Positions 46,751-58,275 of a DNA stretch of 64,000 bases are shown piece by piece. The notes beneath the pieces were generated by a model. The model was not told the origin of the DNA. It did no database searches and worked only from the letters and a program-made list of their open reading frames with translations. The stretch comes from Capitulum mitella (lineage: Eukaryota > Arthropoda > Thecostraca > Pollicipedomorpha > Pollicipedidae). Location of the stretch: NCBI GenBank assembly GCA_030062745.1, contig CP099841.1, positions 31,240,368-31,304,367 of the forward strand. The letters run 5' to 3'. The translations under genes were made by a program, and so were the position numbers. The stretch's first letter is position 1. Every line of letters begins with the position of its first letter.

Positions 46751-48509
46751 GGAGATTTAAACATGGCCGCAATGAACCGCGTATGTGTGTTTTGTGAAAC
46801 GATAGTGCTATCATTCAAACAATATCTTATCGTGTCGTATACAAATACCTGCTCGAGTCTTTAGTCACGGTATCCTGCGTAGCAGTTGCTTTACAGCGCA
46901 TTGTAAAGGATGTTACAGCAGTGGATAAATGGATGTCACTGCTTGCCACGCTGTTAGGTACTCGAACGTACAAATAATGTTCATTGCATGAAGTTGTTAG
47001 TGTTTGTTTGGTAGTGTGGGATTCAGGGCCCTTCCTGCACGCCGCGTACAACAGTAAAAGCTAAATCGTGTTTATTGGTTGCGCACGATAGGGTTCACCG
47101 TTTTGAACCATCAGCGAATTGCGCTATGGATCTGGACATGTTCTATGATCGTTGGCCCCATGATCATCCCGAATGGTGCTGTTGCTGCTGGTGGCCATGT
47201 TACCAGCGGCCTTCGCATGCCGTCTCCGTGGCGATGCTGATTTTGTGGCTGTCTTTAGCCAGACATGTGGCTGTACATCGAATCAAACGAGAAATAAATA
47301 AAATGCACATAGGTAACTACTGTCTGCTTGGGGTTTTGACCCAATGGTTATGGAAGAACGACGATACGAGCTTTCAGGTTTTTCCCGAGGCAACCTGAGT
47401 ACAGCAGCCCATAGGGCACGTAGGACGGTGACCCTGCCAGCTTCAGCCAATTTCGGTATTATCTCTGCAGTAGTACATGAAAAAGACCTGACCAGACATG
47501 GATCTGGCCGTGTTGGGCCGAAGGCTTTCTGCTGCGTAATTTTACTTGAAAGGTTTTTGAGCACACTTAGATGATAAATAATGGCGCAGGGCGTAAGGCC
47601 TAATCTTGTTGGGCAATACCAATGCACTTCCAGGAAATGAAAAGATGAAGACAGCTCACCGCACCCAGAACTAACTTTCCTCTCATGCTTTGGGTCACAT
47701 ACCTTCACCGTGAAACCATTATTCCTCGCATAACTGTATATTTTCCTGTTGTTAAATGCGACCTTGTTTCATTTGCCGCTTAAAAAGCTACCAGGGACTT
47801 CTTTGCGTTGGTGAGATATTAAATCTTCTTGCATTAGGAATGTCTGCACATATGTGAATATTTATAACAACCAGCCAAAAGAGCGCATTATCAAGAACGG
47901 TTGAAACTCATGGATGCTACAGACTGCTTTCCAAAGCGATCCAGATAACATCAGAATTGACCAGACAGAACCTCGAGGGCCTGCATCTTTTTCCGGAAGC
48001 ACTGTGATCAGGAACATAAATGGACCTCTCTTATTTTACCACTTCACCAATATTTGCAGATGGGATCGTTTTACGCAAATGGCAAAGGGGCGCGAAGGGA
48101 GAGTTATATACCGAACGTAGCCTTCCTAAAAAAAAACAAGTCAAGAATGGGTAGTAAGTCATCAAGTTACCGGACTGCCCAAACTTCTCTAATTTTAGCT
48201 ACGTAGTAAAATAAAAAAAAGCTCTCAAATAAAGAAAATGATAAAAAAGAAATAGAAGGGAATAAAGTAAAACATGACTTAAAAATGACACAAAACAACA
48301 CAAAGCTTAAACCGCACTAATTCTCGGCTCGCCTAAATAATCAACCACCCCTGTTTCGGATCACCGCACAATTTCTGATCCCAGCCTCGGCCTTTTCTGG
48401 ATCTAGTTTGTTGCGAGATGTGGATCATTATCTGTTGATTCTCTCAATAGATTTGGTGTTTTGATCACTGGGAATCGTGATTGCTACCTCGCTGCAGTTC
48501 GATCACATC
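46751..48509. other. Intergenic stretch, nothing recognised
   Basis: No supported gene. An (A,AAAT)-rich patch lies at 48190-48300. Confidence 0.45.
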
Positions 48510-48557
48510 GCATGATTGGTTGCACGGTGCAACGCATGATGGGTTGCATGTTGCAAC
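48510..48557 (+). repeat. 24-bp tandem duplication with internal hairpins
   Basis: GCATGATTGGTTGCACGGTGCAAC (48510-48533, first copy) is followed directly by a near-identical copy (48534-48557). Each contains GTTGCA/TGCAAC arms able to pair. Confidence 0.85.
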
Positions 48558-49404
48558 GCAGAAAGTTACGCGTGTTCAGGACAACGATTGAATGACGACT
48601 TTCCCTGAGTCTTTGTCGTACGTGGAGGTTAAGCCAGCCAAAAATTATAACTGTATTGTATTGCCGGCCTTACAACCAATGGCTGCACCACGCGGGAGGA
48701 GGCTTCGGGCCCCTAGCCTGAGAAAACTTAGCATTATCCCGATGGCGATGCTCGGAAAGAAAATATTCGAAAATGTTGTCTTGCTCCATTAGCCTGAATA
48801 CATAACGCCGCAACTTCATGCAACCATGGAAATTCGCCGTTTAATGCTGTGTGATAAACATCATATCCAAACAAGACCACATGGCTCTTGGTGAATACTA
48901 AGGTTGTAAAGGTCAAGGTCTCAGATAGGATCAACTTTGATCTGCATCATAGTGTGTCATGCAATGCATGTTTTCTGACCCATTTGACTCCGAGACTCTC
49001 AAAACGACACTTTGAAGGAATCTTGGGAACAAAAAGTTTGAAATGCCCCCAGTTGTCTTGCACATAAAATGCTGCAACATTCTGCAACTTCTAAGTCAGA
49101 GTACCATGAGCACGCTAGTGACATCCATATGATACCTCTGAAGGTTACGGCACAAAGTATCGAAGGACCGAAAATCGAATGCCAAAGTACCGAAAGCTAA
49201 ACATTGACTGTTCGATATCAAAATGATAAAGATCAGCATGCATAAACATTGAAATGTCAAATTGTGGAATGGCAGAACATCGACAAGATAAATATCGACA
49301 TGCTTATATATCGAAATGCCAGATTACTGAATACGCGAATACAGACGGGATATATATCTACATACCTATTATACAGTAGGTTCAAAAACATTTACTTTAA
49401 AATT

Positions 49405-50640
49405 ACAACATTTCAGCAATCGTTTCTCCATCGTCAGGCAAATGTGAAATGCGCAGCGAAACGACACATCGACGCTTACAAGACCAACAATTTAACGTGC
49501 ATGCAAAAATCATAATGATCTCACATTGAGAGGAAACAGCAGCCAGGTCTTATACAGAGAAAGTGTGATTTGATTTTAGTTGTTTGCTTAGGTTCGGTTT
49601 ACGGTCACGGATGTACAGGGCCTCAAAAAAAAACTAAAAGAAAACGGCGATCATCACAGAATTAAATGATACCGGTGTTGTCCGCGATGACCTGTCTGGT
49701 GATGTCTTGTGTTTTTGTGCCATGTGTTCCCTGGCTGCACCGTCTCTCATGTGCATGGCTAACCGTCCTGATAATGATATAACCGTTATGCCAATGTAAC
49801 ATACCCACTGCAGTCCACAACCTGCATCCGGCCCACAATCTGCAAAGGAGGTTAAGTACATTACTTGACTTCAGGTGGTTTTTGACTGGAGCAGGAGTGT
49901 TTTTCATTACCACGTTAATTGTTTTCATGTTTTCATAGCACATCGTCAGTTGGAGTTTGTCTTGACTGTTCTTGCATACAACGTTGCTCCTGACGATACG
50001 TTAAATAACGCACTCATGGAGTTAACAAGCAGAAGACATTTGATTTTTGTAGTAAAGCTTGATGGTATTGCACTTGCTTGGTGTTGTCAGTGGTGTGGTT
50101 GTTACCTGTTGCAAGGTGTTATGCATTTCTTGGGCTGTCTAGGTGTCATTATAGTCGCTATTAACGAGTATTTGCCAAGTCCATTCGAGTTCGGTTTGCA
50201 GTGCCTGCCACATGGAGCAGTTGCGTACGAACACAAGCACGGCACTGCGTTTGTACCGATCGGGACATTCATTTTCGGCATCCATGCACCTTCCGACATC
50301 CATTGATTTCCTGTACACTTTGGTGTTAAAGTGTCCGTTGTGAGTTGCTACATCAACACCCAGAAATGCGATGCAACCAATCTTACTTGTTTCAACCGTG
50401 AAGTTGAGCGCTGAATTCCGCTACATAGTACACCTCATTTGCTCCAGGTGGGCATTGTGACGAACACTCACAAACACTCATCCACATACTGGCAGTAAAT
50501 GTTTGCTGGGAGTCGCTGATATTAACCCGGCACCGCCTGGCGTATTAACCACCCACGACCGCCTGGAGGGTGTCAAAAAGGGCATCCCTTGCTATATCAG
50601 GATCTAGCCGTCGGACCTGAACTGCTCTTCCACTAATCGA
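49405..50640 (-). pseudogene. Penelope-like retroelement remnant, copy 1
   Basis: Read on the minus strand, in order: a reverse-transcriptase piece with QYVDECL (catalytic YVDD degraded, about 50480) and HNAHLEQMRCTM; FLGVDVATHNGHFNTKVYRKS (in two frames); NECPDRYKRSAVLVFVRNC; MKNTPAPVKNHLKSSN; then a GIY-YIG nuclease piece (about 49860-49690) with VCYIGITVISLSGRLAMH. It continues through LYIRDRKPNL-like sequence to a conserved tail at 49490-49405 with CTGACGATGGAG. Reverse transcriptase followed by GIY-YIG is the hallmark of Penelope-like elements. Stops and frameshifts throughout make it a dead copy. Confidence 0.82.
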
Positions 50641-50782
50641 AAGCCCCGAGTCTTATATTTCAGAAAATACCATGTTTGCCCTGGTCACATGACTGATGGT
50701 GTCAAAGGTCACAAAAAGTGCATAACACAACGTTGGAAAAATTGACACCAGTTCGTACATCTGTCATCGACAATATTGACCT
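50641..50782. other. Short spacer between retroelement and TTAA element
   Basis: No feature recognised beyond possible further reverse-transcriptase sequence of copy 1. Confidence 0.4.
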
Positions 50783-52330
50783 TTCCCCATTCCCGGAGGG
50801 TTAGACGGTATGGCCGATTCCCGGCCATACCGTATGGCCAATGGCCATACCGTATGGAATACGGCGGATTCCCGATTCCCGGCAGGGGGCGGATTGGCCC
50901 CCCCCCTGAAATCTCGAGAACTACACATCCGATTTCATCGCAACAAACGGCAATCGATTTCCCATGACGTAAAATACACTTTAAAAAAGAGGTTTTTAAA
51001 ATTTTGAAAAGAGCGGATACAGGGGGGCAAAAACATTCAAATGGGGATACTTTTGGACTTCTTATAACTCCTTTGTGCTTGGACCGATTTTGATGAAATT
51101 GGCATGAATCGAGAGATTATGAATGGGAATTTTACCATTGGTACACACATTCGAAATTTTGAGAAAATCAAAGGCGTACACAGGGTTTCAAAAATAGGTG
51201 GATTACTTTTCCAACAAATGAATGAACAAAAAAGGTAAAAGCGCTTTTTTGGCTTCTGCTAGTCATGTTGTGCTAGAGAAGTACAAATCGTATTACAGTG
51301 TTTGCATAATGTTAGCATAGGTGATGCCAGGGACATGAAAAAGGGGGAACTGTCATGGTCACGTGCTCTTCAGATCAGCTTGTGACCTTTGACCTTAAAT
51401 GAACTCGAGTGACATTGGAGTCACCTGGAATGATTTGGTGTGCATCTAATATCATCTGTAAATGTTTTCAATCATTTGAATTCACTCTATTTCAAAAATT
51501 TCATTTTACGGCTATCGTTATATATGGTGCGCGCACTGACATTTCAGGTCATAGCTTCGTGACCCAACCTGCTATCAAGCTGGAACCAGGCACGTAGCCA
51601 GGATTCTCCTCAGGGGGAGGGGCAAATGTCAAATTTCGTCATATGCCACAGGCATATGATAAATTTTCAAGAAAAGCTAACGATTTTAGGCAATTTATCT
51701 CATACTTAATGTACAGGAAAACATATAATGGTTGTTTTGCAACATATATATGATCACTATTACGTATTCATGCAAAATCGCCATGTATTTAGTGTAACCG
51801 CTTGGCTCGGGGGAGGCCGTGGCCCCCATGCCCCCCCCCCTTGGCTACGTCTCTGGCTGGAACCCAATACATTTGTAGAGGGCACCATTCTACTTGTGTG
51901 TCATCATAGATATTCCGGGTTCGCCATTTCAAGAAATAGCGCCGAAATTATTACTATGGAACCAAATTTCGACTTTTGACCTAGGACTGACCTTGAAAAG
52001 CGACCTCAAATAAACAAAACTGTATTTGCACGTTGCCCATCTATTTGGCTATACATCCATATCAAGTTTCAAGTTTTATCCTAAAAACGCTATTTTTGGC
52101 ACTCATTTTCCTTTTACCCTTAACAGGGTCAAAAAATGGCGTGACAGGCCAAAAAAGTTTCCTTGCACCGCCCTTGAACAAAATAAAACTTCGAAATTTT
52201 TGCCACAGTACGTAGAAAAAATAGTTAGGAAAAGTCACCAGGTTTCGTCAAGCTGCGTCATAAATCCTGGAATTGGCAAGCAAAACATCCGAGGGGGCCG
52301 ATTCAGCCCCCTTGCTGGGAAAAGGGTTAA
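50783..52330 (+). mobile_element. TTAA-target miniature element, copy B (with insertion)
   Basis: Same family as copy A. The left end is degraded (TTTCCCCATTCCCGGAGGG) and carries extra GGCCATACCGTATGG palindromes (50815-50870); the right end is GGGAAAAGGGTTAA (TTAA 52327-52330). The DR1 array TGACCTTTGACCT is at 51383-51395. A hAT element (51587-51855) interrupts it; without that, its length is close to copy A. Confidence 0.85.
51587..51855 (+). mobile_element. hAT-type miniature element, copy H3
   Basis: Left end CAGGCACGTAGCCAGG, right end CTTGGCTACGTCTCTG, flanked by a perfect 8-bp duplication GCTGGAAC (51579-51586 and 51856-51863). The host TTAA element resumes exactly after it. Its 269 bases contain nine CpGs. 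The sibling at 59855-60113 has none. Confidence 0.93.
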
Positions 52331-53018
52331 GGCCTTCAACTGGGCATCAAGCGAAAGGCCGTGATCTTCTGGTTCAGAAGCATGCCAAAATGTCAAAAAA
52401 AGGCGGGCCAAAATCAGCTTAGGTCAGGTGAAATACTGCTGTTATTTTACATACCAAAGATCGATACTTGCAGCCGTTTTGATCCTCGTTACAAAAAGAA
52501 CGGAAGCGAAGCCTTCTGATGATACATTATCTGCTTTTCATCCAATCAAAGTCATTCGAGGTCAGGTCAGATGAGGTTGCATTGCTCTTCCTGATGAAGA
52601 GAAATAGTTACTCTCTGGAGATCTTAACTGCGTCAAGTACGAAAGTGAAATGACATCACGTGCTAATTAAATCTGCTCAATTTGCTCCTTATTGGGCCAA
52701 GGTCGGGCCAGGTCGGGACAGACAGTCATTTTTCATTTTTTGACTAGGAACAATAATTCCTCTCTGTTGCTACTGAACGATTTTCCACAGACAATGTTGT
52801 ATTCCATTTCGTTTTGACGTCTTCCTATGACATGACCTGACATGACTTCATGTTGCAGTTGATGAATCTTGTTAACAGGCGCATAAAGATTTGCTTGTCT
52901 GGCTTGAATGACGCGGAAGGCCAGCGGCAACCATTTTTATCACCCACAATACAAACAAATCCAACTGTCATCATGTATGTGGCCTAGCACGACCTCTAAT
53001 GTTGACGCTGACAAGGAT
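52331..53018. other. Non-coding stretch
   Basis: Contains runs of GTCAGGTCA-type words (52425, 52560, 52700) but no gene. Confidence 0.4.
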
Positions 53019-53050
53019 ATACAACTGTGACGTTGACGTCACAGTTGTAT
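53019..53050. promoter_or_regulatory. Perfect palindrome centred on a CRE-like site
   Basis: ATACAACTGTGACGT and ACGTCACAGTTGTAT are perfect 15-base arms around TG. The centre contains TGACGTCA (53034-53041), the full CREB/ATF consensus. No nearby gene supports a regulatory role. Confidence 0.5.
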
Positions 53051-53279
53051 AGCCATTTGGAACCATGCCCTATAATAATCCATGCATTATATTTGTGATC
53101 ATTGTAAAAAAAAACGAAGCATGTTCACACGACAGCCCGAAGATGCGAAAATATGCATGCAAGGACTCATGCATGACGTCATATCTTCATGACCTGACGT
53201 ATCATAAGAATGGTTTTGATGTCAAAATATGTAAAATTGATTGATAAACAGGTTCTTAAGGTTTGGCTGGGCTGGCTCC

Positions 53280-53430
53280 AACGGTTCAGAGGTTATTCAC
53301 AAAAACGAGGGGGTGCGCTTTCGACCTCACGCATGGAGTAGCTGGCAAACAAGGGGCCAAGCGGTGACCCCATCGATATGCCGTCTTTTTGCCAGCAAAG
53401 TTGTTCATCAGGCACGAGGAACGGGGCTTT
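53280..53430 (-). pseudogene. Penelope-like reverse-transcriptase fragment, inverted
   Basis: On the minus strand one frame reads CWQKDGISMGSPLGPLFAS then YSMREVES. This is the (D)GISMGSPLGPLFAN-F motif of Penelope-like reverse transcriptases. It faces away from the + strand GIY-YIG fragment that begins some 100 bases to the right, so the two are joined head to head by rearrangement. Confidence 0.75.
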
Positions 53431-53912
53431 AAGAACATGAACATGTCCGCCAGGTTCGCGGATACTACATAAGAACGTGAAAAAACTAGCATGCCAATGA
53501 AAAATAGTCCTGCCGCAGCCAAACCCATCTCAAGTCAACTAATGTAATTTACCAGTTTCCATGCCAGGATGCAGGTTGTACACTGCATGGGTAAATTACA
53601 TTGGGGTGATGGTGATGTCATTATTAAGACGGCTAACCATGCACCTGAGAGATGGTGCACCCAATCTCTCCAGTTGGTGTCCCTGGCTGGTGTTGTTGGT
53701 GAGGTCCGACAACACCACAGTTATTCAGTCATGTAATGGTTGCCGTCGCTTAGTGATCCTGGAGGCCCTGTACATTCGCGACCGTAAACCGAACCTCAGC
53801 AAACAACGGAATTCATGTGTGAGGCTTTCCCTGCATAATCCTGACTGCTCTTTCCTCTCAGTATGAGACCAGTTACGTTTTTTTGCACGCGCATTGAACT
53901 GTTGGCCTTTGT

Positions 53913-54252
53913 CACTGATGGATCCAGGGGGAAGCATTTCCGCCATGACACCCCCAACCGCGGGGGCCAAATGGTCTTTTGGTCCCCCCAAAAATACATG
54001 GGTATTTCTACTCAACCAAAGTCTGAAGTCGCCGGAACTCTGAATCCAACCTATGGCTAGCCTTCCACCCCCCGCGGTCAATGGCCTACCATCCATACTC
54101 AGCCGCTGAAATACATTCCGAACCCACGGCCAGCGTCTTCCCCCCCCTCCCGCCCCCTCCACCTCCCGGTCAACGACTTTCCTGACCTATTATCTAGACC
54201 CAGGAAACTCTGGTTTGCCCCCCTCCAAACGGAGCTGCTGGATACGCCCCTG
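53913..54252 (+). mobile_element. hAT-like miniature element inside Penelope copy 2
   Basis: Left CACTGATGGATCCAG and right end (reverse complement CAGGGGCGTATCCAG) are imperfect inverted ends. Flanks GCCTTTGT / GGTCTTGT are a degraded duplication. The intact TTGGTCTTGTAAGCG in Penelope copy 1 shows the pre-insertion sequence. Confidence 0.65.
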
Positions 54253-54295
54253 GGTCTTGTAAGCGTTGATGTGTCGTTTCGCTGCGCATTTTGAT

Positions 54296-54330
54296 ATAAC
54301 TGACGATGGAAAATCTCCGAAACGTCGAAA
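54296..54330 (+). ncRNA. Hammerhead-like motif in the Penelope tail
   Basis: CTGACGA (54300-54306), a GGA/TCC stem and GAAAC (54319-54323) resemble the catalytic core of hammerhead ribozymes known from Penelope-like element termini. One extra base before the stem departs from the consensus, so activity is doubtful. Copy 1 has the counterpart on the minus strand at about 49407-49435. Confidence 0.3.
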
Positions 54331-54524
54331 TTTTAAACAGATGCTTTGAAACGTAATATTAGCATTATGCATGATGAATATTGGAAACCTAATTTATAAC
54401 TTACATCTCGAAACCAAATCTGATCAGAGATGTGGAGAAAAACGAGAAGAAGCTGGTATGGGCACAACATGCTGTGATCTTTAATGAGCAATGCATAACA
54501 GAAAACGTCCCTCCTAAGCACACG

Positions 54525-54526
<2 letters not shown>

Positions 54527-54552
<26 letters not shown>
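54527..54552. repeat. (TA)n microsatellite
   Basis: Short TA run followed by imperfect TATG repeats. Confidence 0.95.
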
Positions 54553-54555
<3 letters not shown>

Positions 54556-54599
54556 CATATGTATATATGTATATGAATATATAAAGAGAAATACAATTT

Positions 54600-55627
54600 C
54601 TATTTGATAAAATGAAACAAAAAAACAAATTACCGTTGGTCAATCTAAGCGGATTAAATCATTTGGGGGTAGGTTAGTTTGTCGAACCCTTGGCTCGTCC
54701 CCCACCCCAACGCCCAGGGACGGCGGATTGCATTTTCGGCTGGGGGACAAGCTCTATGAGATCAACTGCCGACCTCATTTGGGTTACTTTCTCCTCCCCA
54801 AAAATACCCGAATTTTTTAAATTTGTTTCTTTGCCCAGTGTTTCGTTAAATAAACGGACTTTTTCTCAGGTTTTGGCGCTGGGGTACACTTGGGTTCTGT
54901 AAAATGTGTGGATTTGTCTTTATTCAGGTCTGTACCCACTGACATTTTTCAGGTCTTTGCCCTTGTGCGTACATCTGCATAATGGCGAATGATGCGAATT
55001 TCTGTCTCTCATGTTGTTTACGTTTGTAACATGAATTCAGCATTATTAGAACGTAGGGGAAGCTGCCCATTTTGTCAGCTTTTCGAAAAACGGGCACTAT
55101 GACTATGGTATGGTCGGGCGCTATGACTATGGTATGGTAAACATCGTCTTATTTCTTTCTCATATGCCTTTCCTGGTCTTTTGACCACCATAATGTCCCA
55201 TGCTTTAAAGTTTTAGTCTTTGCCTACTATTTATTCATAAACTTCTAGCAAAGAACTGCAAAAGACGCAGTTAAGGCAACACTGCCATATTTGCGCCATA
55301 TGATGTACCTAATTGCGCCACATACGGGTCAAAGAAATGGCCCATAGTTCCACGTATTTTGGCGGCGGCCAAGGTACAATAAGCCACTGTATGGTATATT
55401 ACGAACAGTTTTCTTTTTATTCCTTTTGCCAATATTTGCAAACAGGTCGGGAGAGGTGTTCAGATCCCGACAAGCTGCTGGACAGCCCCATAGAGGTGGC
55501 TACATAGTCACAACCAGTGGGTTTGGGGTCCATACCCCTCCTGTGATCCGAAAATGTTTCCCTCCTAAACCTGAAAATACTACAGTTCTGCATTTCCCCA
55601 ATGTCGAAGTAAGGTCACCGAAATTAA
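54600..55627. other. Non-coding stretch, nothing recognised
   Basis: AT-rich sequence containing a short duplicated GGGC(G)CTATGACTATGGTATGGT segment (about 55092-55138). No gene. Confidence 0.45.
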
Positions 55628-55670
55628 AAGAGTTTTGAGGTATGTGAAGAGTGCATACCTCAAAACTCTT
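55628..55670. repeat. Perfect 17-bp stem, 9-base loop
   Basis: AAGAGTTTTGAGGTATG and CATACCTCAAAACTCTT are exact reverse complements separated by TGAAGAGTG. A transcript would form a stable hairpin. It is not within a recognised gene. Confidence 0.92.
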
Positions 55671-55805
55671 CAGGGGCCATTTTAGCATGTCAGTTAGAGA
55701 GCAGATTCCTGCAGTGAAAGGTAAATCCCCCCATGGAGAAGGGCGCAGCGAGGTCATCTGGCTCCTAAGGGCACAGTGAATGCGGTCAGCGGCAAGCCAC
55801 CCCCT

Positions 55806-56990
55806 TTAATCCGTGCACGACCGTCGGTCCGTTTCGAACATGGGCCAGGGGGGCAGTTGGCCGCACCCCTCTAACTCACGAACGGTTGGTCGCACGATAA
55901 AAATAAGCATACTGTTGGAAAGCTTGTGACGAGTAGAGCTCGAAACTGGTCTCATTTTTAGTTTTAAATAATATGTAAGCAATTTACGCGCTATATATGT
56001 TTTCTCATAGCCGATTGCATAAGGCCGAGAAATGGCCTGAATCTCAAGGGCTCTGACTAACAGCGCAAAGGTGAAGGCACCAGCGCACAAGTAAAGGTCC
56101 GCGGATGACGATACACGTTCAATTTTAAAAGACACGGCAATGCCAGCTGTCGGTGTGCGCCGCTGCCGTATGCGGTACCAAACTGACGGCAACTAATTTT
56201 AGCGTTCCTTCATTTTCGCGGAAGAAGACGATCTATGTAAATTTTATTGATCTTAGTGATTCTTGTGATGGTTTTCCATTCTTAAATTTTAGGAAAATTC
56301 ATTAGTTATCAATCTACACATTTTGCGGAGCTTTATTCGCCAGAGCTTGTTTATTTCCAAAATATGCCAAAATATCACTTTTTCAAACTTTTTGAGGTTC
56401 CTGGTATTACTTACGTCTGTGCAAGCTAGTTCTGCCATTTTCTACCCATTCTGATTAATTCATCGTCGATTTTGACGGTGGTACATTTTGGATCACTACA
56501 GTTATTCGTGACCTGACCTCTGGTCAATGGCTGGAAGTCATTGATACTTTGCCCAATGACGGCAACTAGATGTTTGCTTCACTCCACACTAAAAACGTTA
56601 TGAAATATTACGTCAATTTCGGAAAAAAACTACGATATGTCTTAAAAATGAGTTTGACCTTAGATCAATGGCCCGGAAAATTCCGAAAAATCTGAGATAG
56701 CAGATTTGTTGCATCTATCACAATCACTAATCCCTGAAAGTATTATTGAGATATCTTGTTTTGCGAAAAAGTTAGAGGGCGCTAAACTTTTTCGGACATA
56801 GGTCTCTTTGACCTGACCTAGGTCAGGCTCTGACCTGACTTGAGGTAAAAATGTGGCACGAGATGTAAATGGATGAAGCAAAAGGTACACGAAGTTTCGT
56901 GACTCTGTGTTTGTTGGTTCTCTCGCAATCCAAGAAAAACCTCGGGGGGGGGGGGGGCAGTTAGCTGCCCCCCAGTCGGGGACGGGTTAA
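55806..56990 (-). mobile_element. Hairpin-ended miniature element, family 2, copy 2
   Basis: 1185 bases, inverted relative to the copy at 33767-34987 and similar along its whole length. Both borders are TTAA (55806-55809, 56987-56990). The outer ends read TTAACCCGTCCCCGACTGGG and TTAATCCGTGCACGACCG. G-run/C-run hairpins lie just inside (GGGGGGCAG-TTAG-CTGCCCCCC on the + strand near 56960). No coding capacity. Confidence 0.88.
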
Positions 56991-57529
56991 TGTCCTCAAA
57001 AACGGTTATATTTCTCTCTATTGACGTCACGTTTGGTACAAAAGGCTTCCGCATACACTTGTGCTGATTACTCCTGAAGTCATCGGCAGAATCGCCGCGT
57101 CTTGTAATGGGCGCCGAGTGCCATCAAATTTAATGACTACAGTATATCAAAAATCTTCGGATTTGCACTAAATTTCACGCAAACAGTTAACGTTAACAAC
57201 GTGAGGTTGATTTTCTTACGATTCAGCTTGGTGCGTTGGCCGAAATTTCTGGGGGGGGGGGCAAAAACATAATTTTGCCTTGCCAGCCTCACGGCTGAGG
57301 GGCGAACGCCCCTCCTGCCACGCCCCCTTCTCCGCCGTCGCTTCCCCCTCCCGCCCACCCCAATCATTTATTCAAAACGACATCCCTGCCTTGGAGGCCC
57401 CTTCGGAGTCCAACTACGAGCGATAGAATCAATCGCCCTCCGTATCCCGGTCCGTTCTGGATCCACCTCGGAGTCATCGTTAAAGTTCTGAGGTCCGCCA
57501 GCGTCACTGACGCACACCGGCGTTTGGAC
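56991..57529. other. Non-coding stretch
   Basis: Contains a G-run/C-rich segment (57250-57360) reminiscent of further miniature-element ends. No gene recognised. Confidence 0.4.
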
Positions 57530-58275
57530 CTAGTTGGACCCTATCCCGGAACTAAGGCGCAGTTCGTCGGCGCCGAGCCTGTCTCGCTCGGCGGCGTGTG
57601 AACGCTTATTTTCGGTACGGTCGTCCTTGAACGTCGAACTCCGAAGGACCTTCGCTATCCGCCCTACGCAGTCAAAACAGCGTCGGGCATCGGGCACATT
57701 ATTTTGTTTGGCCTTTGACTACCTTTGGCTGTTGACGCTAGCCGCTGACTATGACGTATGACTGTTGAATTCAGGCGACTCGAATTTCACTTTTGCTGGC
57801 TTTAAATCGATGTAGAACTTCGGTGTGGATCTTAACTCGTAACAGCGCATGCATCTGCTTTGAGGTAAACTTGCTAAGAAGCACCAATAGGAGGAAGTAC
57901 TGGGAAGCACGAGCACAGTGGGAGGAGCAATTCGTCTGACGCATGTCGACTGCTGGTAAGGGCAGCTGTCTTCGAACACGCTAAGCGCCTTTACGCCTTT
58001 TTGTCAGAATCGAGGCCAGTCAATGGCCTTGTTCACGTCTCTGACGTAGTGGCACACCTTTTTGTTCACCAATCACAGCGTCGACCCACCAAACGAGGCT
58101 TCCCATTGGTTTTGTGGAATGGTGCGATCGGGTGCGATCCATGGGACGGTCCGCTGCCTGTCGGTGCCGTGAGCAAGGCCACTGTAGCAGACGGGAAGCG
58201 TAGCGCGCATTCGTCGTACGAAAACGTCGTGGATCGGGTTGTGCTGGCGTGCTGTACGACTTCTTGGTGCATCAG
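57530..58275 (+). promoter_or_regulatory. Probable PNPLA8 promoter and untranslated first exon
   Basis: A CpG-rich segment with a CCAAT box (ACCAATCACAG, about 58068) and an inverted one (CCCATTGG, about 58104). A good donor, ATCAG|GTGAGC, ends a possible first exon at 58275. It lies upstream of the PNPLA8 exons and 0.4 kb before the CpG-depleted block. The reading frame through it does not match the phase that exon 61226 needs, so any first exon is either untranslated or followed by an exon I missed. Confidence 0.4.

Larger units (their letters stand above)
53440..54345 (+). pseudogene. Penelope-like retroelement remnant, copy 2 (interrupted)
   Basis: On the + strand MPMKNSPAAAKPISS leads into TNVIYQFPCQDAGC. 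A GIY-YIG domain follows: VNYIGVMVMSLLRRLTMHLR, DGAP, DNTTVIQSCN, ILEALYIRDRKPNLSKQR. The conserved 3' tail (54253-54345: GTCTTGTAAGCG, TGTCGTTTCGCTGCGCA, CTGACGATGG) matches copy 1 in reverse. A hAT-like element splits the tail. Stops and frameshifts show decay. Confidence 0.8.
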
